Positions 1 to 11,330 of a DNA stretch of 64,000 nt are shown here, piece by piece (position 1 is the first letter of the stretch; every line of letters starts with the position of its first letter). Position numbers and translations under genes: made by a program. This stretch comes from Amaurobius ferox (taxonomy: Eukaryota; Arthropoda; Arachnida; Araneae; Amaurobiidae), in NCBI GenBank assembly GCA_951213105.1, contig OX578134.1, positions 137,057,293 through 137,121,292 on the forward strand, read 5' to 3'. The notes under the pieces were generated by a model. That model saw only the letters and a program-made list of their open reading frames with translations, was not told where the DNA came from and did no database searches.

Positions 1-284
1 TTCTAGTTTTATTTTCCTTTTGAGCCATTATGTGAAACTACTATATTAAGATGTCCTTTAGCCATTTCAGTTTGGCCGGCATAGCCATAGCCTTGCGCAT
101 AAGACGTTCAGGTTCAGACTTTTGGCACTGAAGAAGGAAATCCACTTGATTTCCCAGTTCTCCTAAGAGGCACGATTCTTTAAGAGGTATGATTCTTCAT
201 TTATCTTGATTTGAGCTGCATTTTACGCTGTAAACAAGTTTATTAAGTGGAACTAAGTACAATGGTATATAAATGTAAAAAAAA
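1..284. other. AT-rich sequence without recognised features
   Basis: No coding signal, RNA gene or recognisable repeat boundary was seen up to the start of the family A repeat at 285. The reading frame that crosses this region on the minus strand runs into the repeat and shows no protein-like composition. Confidence 0.5.
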
Positions 285-1190
285 ATCTGATGTGGGCAAC
301 ACATGACTTTCCTTACATAATGTATTGAATTTACTACTTTTACAGTAAAAAAATAGGTTTTTCTTATAGTAGATACTAATATTCTTTCCAAGATATTGAA
401 TTTTCGACAATGAGTCGTCATTTTCATTGATTTAGCATCATTTTTATCCATTTGGCGAGATTTTCATTAATTTGGCAACGTTACAAAAAAGTCGCCAAGT
501 TAGCGACATTCCGCCAAATTCGTCGCCAAAATCTCGCCAAGCGTTATGCACTAAGAAAAAGGTTATTCTTACAGCAGATAAATGACTATTGGCGTTCAAA
601 TACAAAAGTATTATTCAAAGTATATTTTTTCATAAATGGAACGAGCTAGATCCACGAGAATGATGTCACTCAATTTATCGCATGGTATTACATATGAAAA
701 GTGAACATGTTTCTCAACAGGAATTTTTTTTTTATATGACTTTTTCATATTTTTTTTTTAAATGTACAATATCTCAAGAACGGTTCATGTTAGCGTTCTA
801 AAATTTATGCCAATCGTTTTCTAATGAAAAATTAAATAAGAAATGTCTATTTGCGTAACTTTATTAGCGGTTTTGATTTTTTGACGATTTTTTCAAAATT
901 TCATTCGAAAATTTAGGGGGGTTCTGAACATTCAATTACGTATAAAAACAATAGGCTTCCAGTGTTTACGGATTGTGATTTTTGTACCAAATTTGGTTTG
1001 AATCGGTCCATTCATTCGTCAGTTATCGTATCCACAGACTCACTGACACACACACACACAGACATCACTTCAAAACTGTTTAATTCGTGATCAGGGATGC
1101 TTGAAACGTGCTCTCCCGTCGAAAACTCGAATTCGAATTTTCGACCCCGTCACAATACTTTCCTTATACATTATGTATATAAGGAAAGTA
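285..1190 (+). repeat. Family A dispersed repeat, copy 1 (left arm of inverted pair)
   Basis: The repeat opens with a small hairpin word (ATGTG-ggcaa-CACAT) followed by CTTTCCTTA. It continues through a block rich in GCCAA/TTGGC words (about 450-545), a long low-complexity middle, and a stretch ending in a CA run near 1050. It closes with a palindromic end in which CTTTCCTTATA and TATAAGGAAAG face each other (about 1157-1188). The same order recurs in reverse at 1894-2880 and forward at 39396-41080, with shorter copies elsewhere. It encodes no recognisable protein; short open frames inside it are chance. The class is unknown: a non-autonomous DNA element is plausible because of the hairpin-like termini, but no target duplication was identified. 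Confidence 0.8.
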
Positions 1191-1320
1191 ATAGTATTTA
1201 TGTCTCTATAATTGTGGATCAAGTGGAGACGAATAATTCACATATTTGGTATTAACAGATGCTGAGCATTAAAAGACACTATAGAGTAGATTCTCTGCGC
1301 TACTAGTTATATATTATGCA

Positions 1321-1810
1321 GAGCCCACTTCCACAATAAGAGCTTGTAATTTCTTCCTAGTAGCTTAACAGTAGAGCATCGACTGCCCAGTTCGGAGATC
1401 CAGCGTTCGATTCCCGTTTGGGGCTTCAAGGCTCTTTACAACGGCACCTGAACAAATCAACCCTGTAGGTTAGTGAAAAAATGTCGGAGGTCAGAAAGTA
1501 ACCCTAGTACGACTAGTACGAAATCAGTGAACTGAAAGATTGAGCGCCGATTTCAACTCGAGAGGATAACAACCGCGCAGGAAACTTACCTGGGTAAATA
1601 TAGTAGTAACAGGAGGCTAACCTGAGGTAAAAATAGCAGTAGCGAGTCAGATTGTCAGTGGCCCGCCAATTTGACATAAGAGGGAGGATAATACAGAGTC
1701 CACTTCAACGATAAGAGGTTGCAATTTCGTCTCAGTAGCTCAACGGAAGAGCGTCGGCTGGCCAGTTCTGAAATCCATGGTTCGATTCCCGGTTGGAGCA
1801 GTAAGCTTCT
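1321..1810 (+). repeat. Tandem pair of tRNA-like (SINE-type) units
   Basis: Two related units start at 1321 and about 1696, a spacing of 375 bp. Each has a Pol III A-box-like word (TAGCTTAACAG at about 1371; TAGCTCAACGG at about 1737) and a B-box-like word (GTTCGATTCCC at about 1414; GGTTCGATTCC at about 1780). The D-arm-like GCTC/GAGC pairing is visible in the second unit. The anticodon and T stems do not pair well, so this is a tRNA-derived repeat rather than a working tRNA. The segment fills the spacer between the two inverted family A copies. Confidence 0.6.
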
Positions 1811-1893
1811 TTACAATTATCAAGTAAATTTCACTATTTGTTATGAAAACAACAAACCTAAGGACTTCCTCTCTCATCCATTTTAACTTTTTT

Positions 1894-2059
1894 ACTTTCC
1901 TTATATACATAATGTATACGGAAAGTATTGTAACGGGGTCGAAAATTTAAAATCGAGTTTTCGACGGGAGAGCACGTTTCAAGCATCCCTGATCACGAAT
2001 CGAACATTTTTGAAGTGATGTATCTGTGTGTGTGTGTGCGTGTGTGTGCGTGTGTGTGC

Positions 2060-2114
<55 letters not shown>

Positions 2115-2880
2115 AGTGAGTCTGTGGAGACGATAACTGACGAACGAATAGACCGATTCGAACCAAATTTGGTGCAAAAATCACTATCCATAAACACTAG
2201 ACGCCTATTGTTTTTATACGTAATCGAATGTTCAGAACCCCCTAAATTTTCGAATAAAATTTTGAAAAAATCGTCAAAAAATCAAAACCACTAATAAAGT
2301 TACGTAAATAGACATTTCTTATGTAATTTTTCATTAGAAAACGATTGACATAAATTTTACAACACTAACATGAATCGTTCTTGAGATATTGCACATTTTT
2401 TAAAAGAGTTATCAAAAAGTCATATAAAATGAAAAAAAATATATTTCCTATTGAGAAACATGTTCACTTTTCATATGTAATACCATGCGATAAATTGAGT
2501 GACATCATTCTCGTGGATCTAACTCGTTCCATTCATGAAAAAAGATACTTTGAGTACTTTTGTATTTGAACGCCAATAAGCTTTTATCTACTGTACGAAC
2601 AACGTATTTCTTCGCCCATAACGCTTGGCGAGATTTTGGCGACGAATTTGGCTGAATGTCGCCAACTTGGCGACTTTTTTAAATGTTGCCAAATTAACGA
2701 AAATCTCGTCAAATGGATAAAAATGACGCTAAATCAATGAAAATGACTACTAATTGTCGAAAATTCAATATCTTGGAAAAAATATTAGTATCTACTATAA
2801 GAAAAACCAATTTTTTTACTGTAAAAGTAGTAAATTCATTAAATTATATAAGGAAAGTCATGTGTTGCCCACATCAGATT
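1894..2880 (-). repeat. Family A dispersed repeat, copy 2 (right arm of inverted pair)
   Basis: This is the reverse-oriented counterpart of 285-1190. It starts with the palindromic TTCCTTATA/TATACGGAAAG end and passes through the TG microsatellite. The GCCAA-rich block lies at about 2620-2700, and it ends with CACAT-CAGATTTT at 2880. Differences from copy 1 are scattered substitutions and a much longer TG/CA run. The two arms are separated by about 700 bp, so the locus could form a very large stem. Confidence 0.8.
2025..2114 (+). repeat. (TG)n microsatellite with TGCG interruptions
   Basis: About 90 bp of TG dinucleotides with several GCG interruptions in its first half. It sits where the other copies of family A carry a much shorter CA/TG run, so it is an expansion of a sequence already in the element. 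It creates long artificial open frames rich in Thr-His or Cys-Val on the two strands, which are not genes. Confidence 0.95.
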
Positions 2881-5800
2881 TTTTTTTTCGTTAAAATATG
2901 AACCATGTCCAGCATTACAGTTAAGCTTGAGGAAAAACAAAAAGCAAACCAGATAAAATATGAGATGATTGTTTTCCCCAAACAAGAACTGGAGCGTTGC
3001 CAAAAAAGTAAATAAGCACATAAGTGTGGAAAACGGGTGGATTACAAATCGAGATACTTATTGGGAAGATTATAAAGTCAATGAGGGTAGAAATCATTTA
3101 ACGAGAACTGCGATTTGCAGCATGGAATTAATGACATCCTCTTAAAACTTGGACAGATCTAAGCTTTTATTTTGTACGTAATACGATCACACAGTCAATG
3201 AATGTAAGTGGGAAAGATTGCAGTATTAATTTTAGCAATATTTAATTTTTAATGGTATTAAGTCTAAAATGCATTTAAAAAAAGGGAAATTCCATTTATG
3301 TCACTCTTTGTAAAATAACTTTATAAATCAGAAATGAGAATTTCCAATGATGTGTCTTATATGCTGCTAAGTAGCAGCTATAGCAATTTTTGCTTATAAT
3401 AATAAAATATGTTTTGTTAATTGTAGGTAGAAATTGCAGTAAGTAGATCAACAAAAGCAGTAAGTAGATCAGCATATAGTCCATTTATGCTGATCTTTAG
3501 CAAATCTTCTATGATAACAAAAAAATACATATGTTTATATTTTGTCTATTGGTCACGTAACGGAAAATCTAAAAGACCCACCACAGCTACGAAATTTGAA
3601 CAGTGATACTTCAGGACAAATTCGAAGACACCTCGAAGCAATTTTTTTTAAATCCTAATTTATTTTTTAGTTATTTAATGTTGAGAAACAATTCTGAGCG
3701 ATTTTCACAAATCAGTTCTTATATTGTAGTATTGGTATTAAAAAAAAATTCAAAATCGATTGAATATATTGTCACAGAGTTTCTATCCTGATACCATGAG
3801 GTAGATCGAAGAACGATCTTATCGAAGTGTTTTAAACCGAATCTATTGTATAATTCCTCCATATTTAAAAAAAAATGAAAATTTATAAAAAAGATGCGTA
3901 TGATTTATAAAAGTTCATACTTATATTGTTCCATCGTAAAATTGTGAAGATTCGCGCAATTCCAATTTTTGGCACGAATATAGAGAGATATCATGATATT
4001 AACGTTAGTAATAAATAACGTCAAATGACGTTATTTAATAAATGTTAATTAAATTTACTGTGAAACTTCTCACAGATTTTAAAATGTGGCATAGCGGACA
4101 AGAAAACCTCCAATTTTTGACCTTGAATAGGGAGTTTTTTTCTACGTTAATATGGAATTTCCTTTCTAATAGGGAATTTCCTTTCTACGTTTCATTCCCT
4201 GGCACTAAACACAAATCTCAGGCATCTTGGCATTACTACTGTGAGTCATGCCTCTGCTATGAATTTCATCAAGATGCTACGTTCTCAGAAATCGTGAATA
4301 ACATGGTTTTTTCCTTTTCTTTTTAAACCGATACATATAGATAGATACATATAGGTAGAACTCTCTGCTTTTCAAAAAATCGTTGTAAGTTCCGATGGTC
4401 TGCACCTTATTCTCTCCAGTTACAGAGAAGGAATGTGATCATGAAACTGTGTGGGGAAATTTTTTGTTTATTTGTGTTTGAAATGTAGAATATTTTTCTA
4501 TTTTTTTATTTTGATTTTTCGATATGAGATGTTTTGAAAGCTACGTAATATTACAATATTCAAAATTGCAAAAAGGTTTTTAATTTGCCTGATTACTGGA
4601 TGAAATTGAATGAACCCATCTCATGTAACCGTATCAGTGGGAAAAGTTTAGGGGCTTATTTTATACGTATTTGTTTGCGTAGCGGGGCTTGCGTCTTCAC
4701 AGCGGTCGACTATTACTTTTAAAAAATTGATTAAACGGCTACAATTAACCCCTACTTTAAATACCGAACACCTTCGATTAAATTTTGTAATATGAAATAA
4801 ATAGATAAAGATATCACCCGGTTTGAGGTGGGACACATAAAGAACGTTAAGCTTTAGTATTAATGAGTAATCATTCCAGCAAATACAGAAAAACATATTT
4901 TAACAAAACATGCTTTTGGATCAAGATCGGCGTTACTAATCTGAAAGCAATAAAAATTAAACAAGCAAACAAAGATGTTTGAAACATGGTGAAATAAACA
5001 GCAAAAGAATACAGACCGATAACTCAAAATACGGTGAAATGTAACTGTGAGTGTACAGAACAGCAACATTTAGTAGCACCTAATAAAATTGAAGGAAGCA
5101 ACCGATTTCTGATTGTACAAAAGAAAGAGAAAACACGAGCAGGCCCAAATAAAACAAACTACAGAAACTAAATGAGCTAGCTGACTTCATCAAAAAGAAA
5201 AGCCGAAAAATAAGAGAAAAAGACAGTTTTAGTAATAAAAAAACATACATTCTCCAAACAGAAAAAATTTGATATAAATAAAAGAAACTCTTTTCGGTGT
5301 ATTACTAAATTTGCTCACTTCACCAAGGAACGAAATAATAGAGTAGCTAAAAAAATATAAAAACCGTTTTTAAAAGGTAAACGAGTTAACAGCTTCCAGA
5401 CAGGAAAACGTATTATTAACAAATTAATGAAGACAACATTAAATTACTTTTTGGAGTTCGTTTGTTTAATTTAGTCTATCCACTCTAGTACAAAAACTAT
5501 TTAATGGGTTTTCGTGAAATTCCGCAGTTTGTTAATCTGTACAATAATCCGATGCTGATGCGAATGTGTTGCTAATTGAAATAGTGAGACTGGCCCTTTT
5601 ACTTAAGGCAAATTATTAAACTGGGGGAAATAATAGCATCCGAATTACTGAAGCACTGAAAACATTAAAAGCCTAATATGATTTTTCCGTGATTGTCGAG
5701 AGTAATGCGCAGGGGCGGGGCCCTAAAACGTTAGTCCCGATCTATTAATCGCTATTTCCACAGCAGTTTGTCAACTCCTAATTTATGGTTATGAAGTTGA

Positions 5801-7265
5801 TAGATGTGGAGTTGACACTTTAGCAATTATTTTTATTAACAACCTTATTTGTTAGGCCAAACAAATGCAGTCACATGTGAAGAAAATAGACCTCTCTAAA
5901 CTAAATAATATTGGCATAAGTAATTTATTTCAGCATCACTAGCAAATATTATATACTCTGGACAGAGTTGATAGGGGATTGACATACAGCACTTATCTCC
6001 AAATCTTTGTCAGCGATCATTTTTATTCAAATGACATTTTCCGGAAAATTCTAAACTTCATCTATGGAAGAAAGGAGTAACATCCTCAAAAAAGTGTCAC
6101 ACGATATGATGCGAATAGCATTTAAATTGTACATAAACTGCACGTTGTAGAGACGATATGAAAACCGAGCCACTTGTGTTTATTTAGAATTAAAAATATA
6201 TTCTTACACATTTGTGCACAAACATATGTCACAGACAGACAGACAGAGTGAAATAATGAAGGTTTGCTGTCAATATATTTTTATAAGTGAAATACACAAA
6301 GTATTTTAGCTAACTTACAAAACTTAACACCTGAACTTGGCGACAGAAGTTTTGTCCTGTCTTTGAACTTTGAAAATGCTTTTAAAAAACAGTTTTATGT
6401 CCATTTATTTTTTTTCATATAAAAACAAAATAGATTTTATTATGGACAAGCAAAGCGAAGTAAATTCTCCATTCCTAACGAAGCGCAATCAACATTTACC
6501 TGAATTTTGTTATCTCCTTTACTCGAACAGTAGGTAGAAAGCTGACATTTCGCATGCATACGAGAACTGACACTCAGATTTCCAGAATCACAATTTCAAT
6601 TATAAAAACGAACTGTACAAGGCGAAACGCCTCTTCTTAAAGTACGCATTCTCACTACACTTCGTACAAATAACAAGTAAACAACCTTTAAACAGCCAAT
6701 CAGACAGTGTGCACTTGCATGCATTATAATTTAAACGGACTTCTGTATATTAAATACGTTTTTACGATTTAAATGTGTTACTTTGATTTCATTGTTTTCC
6801 TGTATTCTAAATTGTTTAATTTAATATTCAAATTCTGAAAACTTATATGCTCATTTTTTATTAAGATTCAATTATTGAAATTAATGTTCTACACTTCTAA
6901 TTTCCTAATTATTTGTTAAATTTGCTTTTAATTTGGAATCTTTCACAGCTCGCATACTTCAATTACGCGAGTTGATTCAAAGCCTGGCATTTTGCTAGAA
7001 TTTATTATTAAAATTTAATTTCAAAGGTTAGAAAGATCCTTTATAAAATTACAGCTATAACACTGAAAAGATCCTAAAATTAAATAATTGCCTTATATAT
7101 TTTACGCTTGTTTTAATCGTTAAGAACATGAAGCTTAATAATATCCAGAGAAATCAAGTTTTAAGAGTTCCCATCTGTGCTATTTTTCGCTCACAATATG
7201 TAAATTTTGTTATTCTATAGATAGAGAGAATCACATGTTAGGCACACATGGAATTTTTCTTCATC
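2881..7265. other. AT-rich stretch with no gene recognised
   Basis: No coding pattern, RNA gene or family repeat was recognised over 4.4 kb. Small structures only: a short tandem near 3430-3475 (AGTAGATCA words), a 12-bp-arm palindrome at 4012-4037, a 10-bp inverted pair TGTCAACTCC/GGAGTTGACA at 5769-5778 and 5808-5817, and a short CAGA run near 6235. The open frames here are short and of low-complexity composition. It could be intergenic or intronic DNA. Confidence 0.5.
4012..4037. repeat. Perfect palindrome, 12-bp arms
   Basis: Arms TAAATAACGTCA and TGACGTTATTTA are separated by two bases. Each arm contains the TGACGT core of CRE-like sites. The palindrome is visible in sequence; any regulatory role is unsupported because no gene lies near it. 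Confidence 0.5.
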
Positions 7266-7505
7266 TCTATATCATTGAAGCAGACGATATTGTCACTGAT
7301 GAAGACTGGATACTTATCTGTACTCATCAAGACAAATACTAGAATGACACAACCAAACTCTGAACGACGCCAGTCTTGGCATTGTCGATGAACTGAAGGA
7401 AGTCCTCAACAAATCTCTCGGTCAACGAATTTATCAGACTAGAACACATCCGGGACATAAGAAGTGATCAACATAGATTCAGTCTTTTGAAAGAGATTGC
7501 GTAAA
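7266..7505 (+). pseudogene. Possible coding vestige, unidentified
   Basis: This patch has more balanced base composition than its surroundings. One frame at about 7420-7500 reads with coding-like composition (VNEFIRLEHIRDIRSDQ), and a neighbouring frame earlier reads DELKEVLNKSLGQRIYQTR before frames break. I do not recognise the family. It may be a decayed transposon gene or chance. Confidence 0.2.
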
Positions 7506-8340
7506 AGAATAAATTTTATCTTTCTTACTAGAAGTCTATTCAAAAAGCACATTATTTGTTCTTATTTTCTCGAATATATAGTGTAGGAACTGATATCTTT
7601 TCATTATGTTTTAAATTCAATTTCCTTATTTTTTTGCCCCCTTATAAATATAAATCTAAGAACAAAATAACATTTCATAATATGTTTCGTAAAAATCAGA
7701 TATTGAAGCTATTATAACATTCTGATCTAAAACTATAATATACATAAGAACTGAAAATATTTCTGACTGTCTGCTAAGTCAAGCTACAAATTTGCGGCAC
7801 ATTTAGTACAATATCGCCAACTTGGCGGATTTGTGAAAATACCGAGAGAATTCAATATATGAAAATTATATTTAATTTCTTGGGCCGTCGGAATATTGGC
7901 CAAACGTTCGATACATGATGCCTTAGGAGGAATTGAATTTTTAAAAAATGTCTATTTTGAGAGGATGCTTTACACCAAAACGTTCGAAATGTGAACTAAT
8001 CGCAAAAGTACTTTTCATAAATTAGGAATTTGTAAAATGTAGATTGGAAACTCGGTTCAGTACAAGTAACATAACGGTTTTAATATATTGAAGTTTGCGT
8101 CAGGTTACATTATAATGAAATGTTCAAATAGCAGAGAAATCACAAGATTGATTTTATGTTAAGACATGACATTCTATCGAAATGAAACATCGGATCTCAA
8201 CAACCTCCTCATTCTCTACTTGTGCCTTAGATGACGAACACATAGTGCGGGCAAGATGGCGAATTCATCATCCTACACGAAATTTAGAAAACTTTTTTCT
8301 TTCAAAATAAGTAGGCTGATAGACAAATTATGAATACTTT
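7506..8340. other. AT-rich stretch, possible 5' flank of pogo-like element
   Basis: A short family-A-like GCCAA word lies near 7812-7830. A segment near 8230-8265 with GACGAAC and GGGCAAGATGGCGAA resembles, loosely and reversed, the candidate 3' terminus of the pogo-like element at 9352-9381. Just before 8341 there is a pyrimidine-rich tract ending in TTTCAG, compatible with a splice acceptor. Nothing else is recognised. Confidence 0.35.
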
Positions 8341-9107
8341 TTGTTCATTTCAGATATGGTAAAACCGTACAACAGAAAGACTAACCGACAAAATTGGTGT
8401 GAAGATGCTGTGAAAGAGGCGAGGAGGCAAGTTCGAAGTGGAGTTTCCATAAATGCTCCCATAGTTGGAGCATCATGCACTCCTGCTACTGCTGAAGAAA
8501 TTCAGATAACATCGAGTTTACCTCCTCTGCCCCCTACAAATTCACAAGTTATTTCCACCACACTAATGCCACCATCTCCCATAGTTGGAACATCATCCAC
8601 TCCTGCTGCTGCTGAAGAAACATGGAGAACATCAAGTTTGCCACCTCTACCTCATGCAACTCCACAATAGCGGAAACAAAGAAAAAAATTCCTTCTTTCC
8701 ATATTACAAGTTTTCCTGTTAAAAGAGTTCTGGAAGATAGAAAAACAGGAAAGGAAAAAAAAAAGAAAAAATGGAAAAAATAAGGAAGATATCAGCAAAG
8801 AAAATCAAGCATTAAACGTAAATTTCTAATGAGCAAGAAATCTGAAAGAGCTTTCATAAAAGATCTTGATGAAGCATCATCCGACTCATTCACATTGATT
8901 ATCAAGAAAGTGACGACAGTCTCTCTAAAGAAGAGAGAGAATGCATTATTTGTTCTGAGTATGGTTATGATGAACTACAGTTTCAATGCTCTCTTTGCAA
9001 AGAATGGGCACATGCCCAATTCTCTGACATCAATCCAAAATAAGCTAAGATTAAGCGTTATATATGTGATTTTTGTATGGTCTGAAATACCTAAACAATA
9101 TCCCTAA
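8341..9107 (+). pseudogene. Internally deleted pogo/Tigger-like transposase remnant
   Basis: An ATG at 8356 opens a frame beginning MVKPYNRKTNRQNW, the usual start of the Psq/CENP-B-type helix-turn-helix of pogo/Tigger/Jerky-like transposases. After about 35 residues it passes straight into a Ser/Thr/Pro-rich segment (to a stop at 8668-8670) typical of the C-terminal part of such proteins. The whole DDE catalytic domain (normally about 250-300 residues) is missing. Within the Pro-rich part a stretch of about 120 bp is duplicated (IVGASCTPA... and IVGTSSTPA...). Downstream, in another frame at about 8928-9099, a Cys/His-rich tail is readable (ECIICSEYGYDEL, QCSLCKEWAH, YICDFCMV) with one internal stop. 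That is the zinc-binding C-terminus seen in this group. It is a non-functional deletion derivative. The HTH start and Cys/His tail make the group assignment fairly secure. Confidence 0.7.
8457..8663 (+). repeat. Tandem duplication inside the pogo-like remnant
   Basis: Two units of about 120 bp: 'CCATAGTTGGAGCATCATGC...' from 8459 and 'CCATAGTTGGAACATCATCC...' from 8579. Both carry the same downstream TCACCTCCTCT/CCACCTCTACC segment. The units differ by a handful of substitutions, so the duplication is not very recent. Confidence 0.75.
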
Positions 9108-9381
9108 ATTAACTTCCATTTTTGTACAATTTAATTGTTCGTCATCTTATCCAACCTTAAAATTCATCTTACCCACCAGTAAGGGTGAGATGACGGAACT
9201 GCTCCTCATTCAATAAAGTTTATTTGTTCATTTTTCTTGTTTAAAAGTAATCTAATAATTCGTGGTTAAAGCTAACTAATAGTGTTCTAAATACAGAAAA
9301 AATTGCAGCTATAATTGCAAGCTGTAACAACTTAAACGTAAGTATTGCATAAGTTCGTCAACTTACCCGAACTTCCCCTAC
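9108..9381 (+). other. 3' untranslated part and candidate 3' end of the pogo-like element
   Basis: An AATAAA signal follows the Cys/His tail at about 9212. A segment at 9352-9381 (TTCGTCAACTTACCC then GAACTTCCCCTA) has the look of a terminal inverted repeat, and GGGTGAGATGACGG near 9184 is a weak partner. A convincing 5' terminal repeat was not found, so the exact element limits are unresolved. Confidence 0.35.
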
Positions 9382-9836
9382 TATTTTTATATAGATGCTA
9401 GCATCTTGCTTGTGGTAATACTCATTAATTAAAAATCTCTGCTATAAATAGTAGAATCCTTTGAAAAATCGACACATGGCCTTTTTTCGACCTCATTAAA
9501 CACTGCATCTGACCTGCAGCGTTAATTTATTCGCCCGTCATTGAAAAGAACTTGAGTCTCAACCCGGATTTTTGAACTGATCAGATCACGCTTTATCAGA
9601 CAATGCTTGCCACTGGGACATTTTTATCTATCATTGACCATTTACAATGTGGCGTCCCTACCGGCAAATCAACTTCATCTTGGACGGAAAGTTTTCCCGC
9701 TTTTCCGTCCCATGTTATAGTATGCACTTATTCCTATTTTAGACTTCCATGCTGCTTCCAAAAAGGCAGCAAATATTTATCTATATCCCAACCTCCAATC
9801 CGCAATTTCTCTATCTTTCTCGAAGACGTACATTTA
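9382..9836. other. Non-coding stretch, moderate GC, nothing recognised
   Basis: Base composition is more balanced at 9480-9730 than around it, but frames are interrupted and no protein family is recognisable. Confidence 0.4.
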
Positions 9837-10069
9837 CAATTTTATATTATTTGTTAACCTATCTGTATCTATTATCACATCGGAGTTTATTCTATATAAG
9901 ATGGCAACGTTAACAATTTTATATTATTTGTTAACCTATCTGTATCTATTATCACATCGGAGTTTATTCCATATAAGATGGCAACGTTAACAATTTTATA
10001 TTATTTGTTAACCTATCTGTACCTATTAACACATCGGAGTTTATTCCATATAAGATGGCAACGTAACGT
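9837..10069 (+). repeat. Tandem array, three 77-bp units
   Basis: Units begin with CAATTTTATATTATTTG at 9837, 9914 and 9991, giving a constant 77-bp period. They differ by only a few substitutions (for example TATCTATTATC versus TACCTATTAAC). Each unit ends with ATAAGATGGCAACGT. The high identity suggests recent duplication. Confidence 0.95.
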
Positions 10070-10152
10070 CACATTGTAATCTGATAAATAGTAGTCTGAT
10101 AAATAGTGACACAATAGTAGGACCCTACAAGGCTCACGCATACAAGCCTGTG

Positions 10153-10225
10153 CCAGGGTCATCCTAAGGCCAAGCAGTCCAAGTAACTGCTTGGAAACTC
10201 GTGCATGCAGAGGACCTCAAAATGT
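10153..10225 (+). mobile_element. Possible hAT-type terminus
   Basis: The sequence starts CAGGGTCATCCTAAGGCC and has a GC-rich body unlike its surroundings. CAGGG-starting ends of this form occur in hAT superfamily elements. No partner end or 8-bp duplication was identified, so this is only a suggestion. Confidence 0.25.
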
Positions 10226-10590
10226 TGTACATTCTTTTTGTTGAACATCTCTTACAATTTTGGCTCCTCCTGGACCAACAATATTTTAGGGACAATAAAT
10301 TATCTTGTCACAATGGATAATACAATACGACCCCGGTTATCTAACCATAGATTTTCTATCTAATACCTAAAAGTTCATAATTATAGATCAGGCAGGAAGG
10401 AGTATTGATTATGCAAATGCTTTTTGGACAAGGTACATTAAGTTTTTCTGAAATAACAAAATACCGAAATGCAATAGAACCTACACTTTATTTTTTAAAA
10501 AGTAGGCGCATTATGGCTAATCCGACGTTTTCTTGTATTTTAAATTGTTATGCATTTTATCATCAATATGTTATGCATTTTATCGCTATA

Positions 10591-10875
10591 CAAGGTAGGA
10601 TCAAAAAGTTCGGAGATTGTGCTGATACCTAAAACCCTGTTTGGACGAGAGGGGAACTATTTTACGGTGCCGTAAAGGCACATATGACGCGAGATGTGAA
10701 AAGGAAGAAACAGGTGTTTTTTCAGACAATGCATGTCAGTGAACTGTAGTCGCTCGCGTTCTTCGAAAATGGAAATGGCGTTTGAATAACAACGTGCGAA
10801 TATCAAATTCTGTCATCGTTTGGTGAAATCGACGACAGTAACATTACACCTGCTGCAACAGGTGCAATGTTTCTG
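10591..10875 (+). pseudogene. Mariner element, 5' end with transposase start (truncated)
   Basis: The element starts directly after a TA at 10589-10590, the expected target. Its terminal sequence (AGGATCAAAAAGTTCGGAG) is of the mariner inverted-repeat type. An ATG at 10769 reads MEMAFE then a stop (TAA at 10787-10789). The same frame continues as QRANIKFCHRLVKS and TVTLHLLQQVQ, matching the N-terminal helix-turn-helix opening of mariner transposases, where 'RANIKFC..LGKSA.ET...LQQVYG' is usual. Similarity ends near 10872 and the catalytic domain is absent. So it is a 5' fragment with a nonsense mutation near its start, and not functional. Confidence 0.75.
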
Positions 10876-11039
10876 GCTTGTATTGACTCTCGAGCCTTGA
10901 ATCACTCTTCTGCCAGTAATCAACCCAGTTATATTCGTTAGCTATACGATCATCAAAAGACTTTATATAACGTACGACATATAAAATAAAAAACTTTTCA
11001 TCTCTGTATATGTTTAGTTGATACACGAATATGCATTTT

Positions 11040-11330
11040 CTTAACCATTAAAAAGAGCATCTATATACTCAGCGTCATTCAAAAGACGAATTATCTATAA
11101 GTACTAGCCGAAAACAAATGTATCTAGACAAAATGATAGTTCGGGGGACAAAGTGCTTTAACCTTAAGTATTGCTTGTATGTTTGGAGAAACAATCATTT
11201 TTAGGTTCCATCGAGCATAAAGTTCACAAATGTACATAGATCTCAATTTAAAGAATACATACAGGAACAAATGCGGTATATTTTTATTCTTTTGTGTTTT
11301 TAGGATATTTTCTACGTTGCTCCATTACTT
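11040..11330 (+). repeat. Family C dispersed repeat, diverged copy
   Basis: Weak but ordered similarity to the family C copies at 34430 and 37300: AAAAGACGAA...TCTATAA, then TCCATCGAGCATAAAG, ACACAAATGTACAT, and AATTTAAAG. Much of the rest is unalignable by eye. Confidence 0.4.

Noticed and set aside
1361..1800. Functional tRNA genes
   Set aside because: A and B boxes are present, but acceptor, anticodon and T stems do not pair; repeat units rather than tRNAs.
1947..2294. Long open frames on both strands rich in Thr-His or Cys-Val
   Set aside because: They are produced by the TG/CA microsatellite at 2025-2114.
8829..9107. 92-codon open frame from an ATG at 8829
   Set aside because: The protein-like Cys/His signal of the pogo tail is in a different frame over the same bases; this frame is its shadow.
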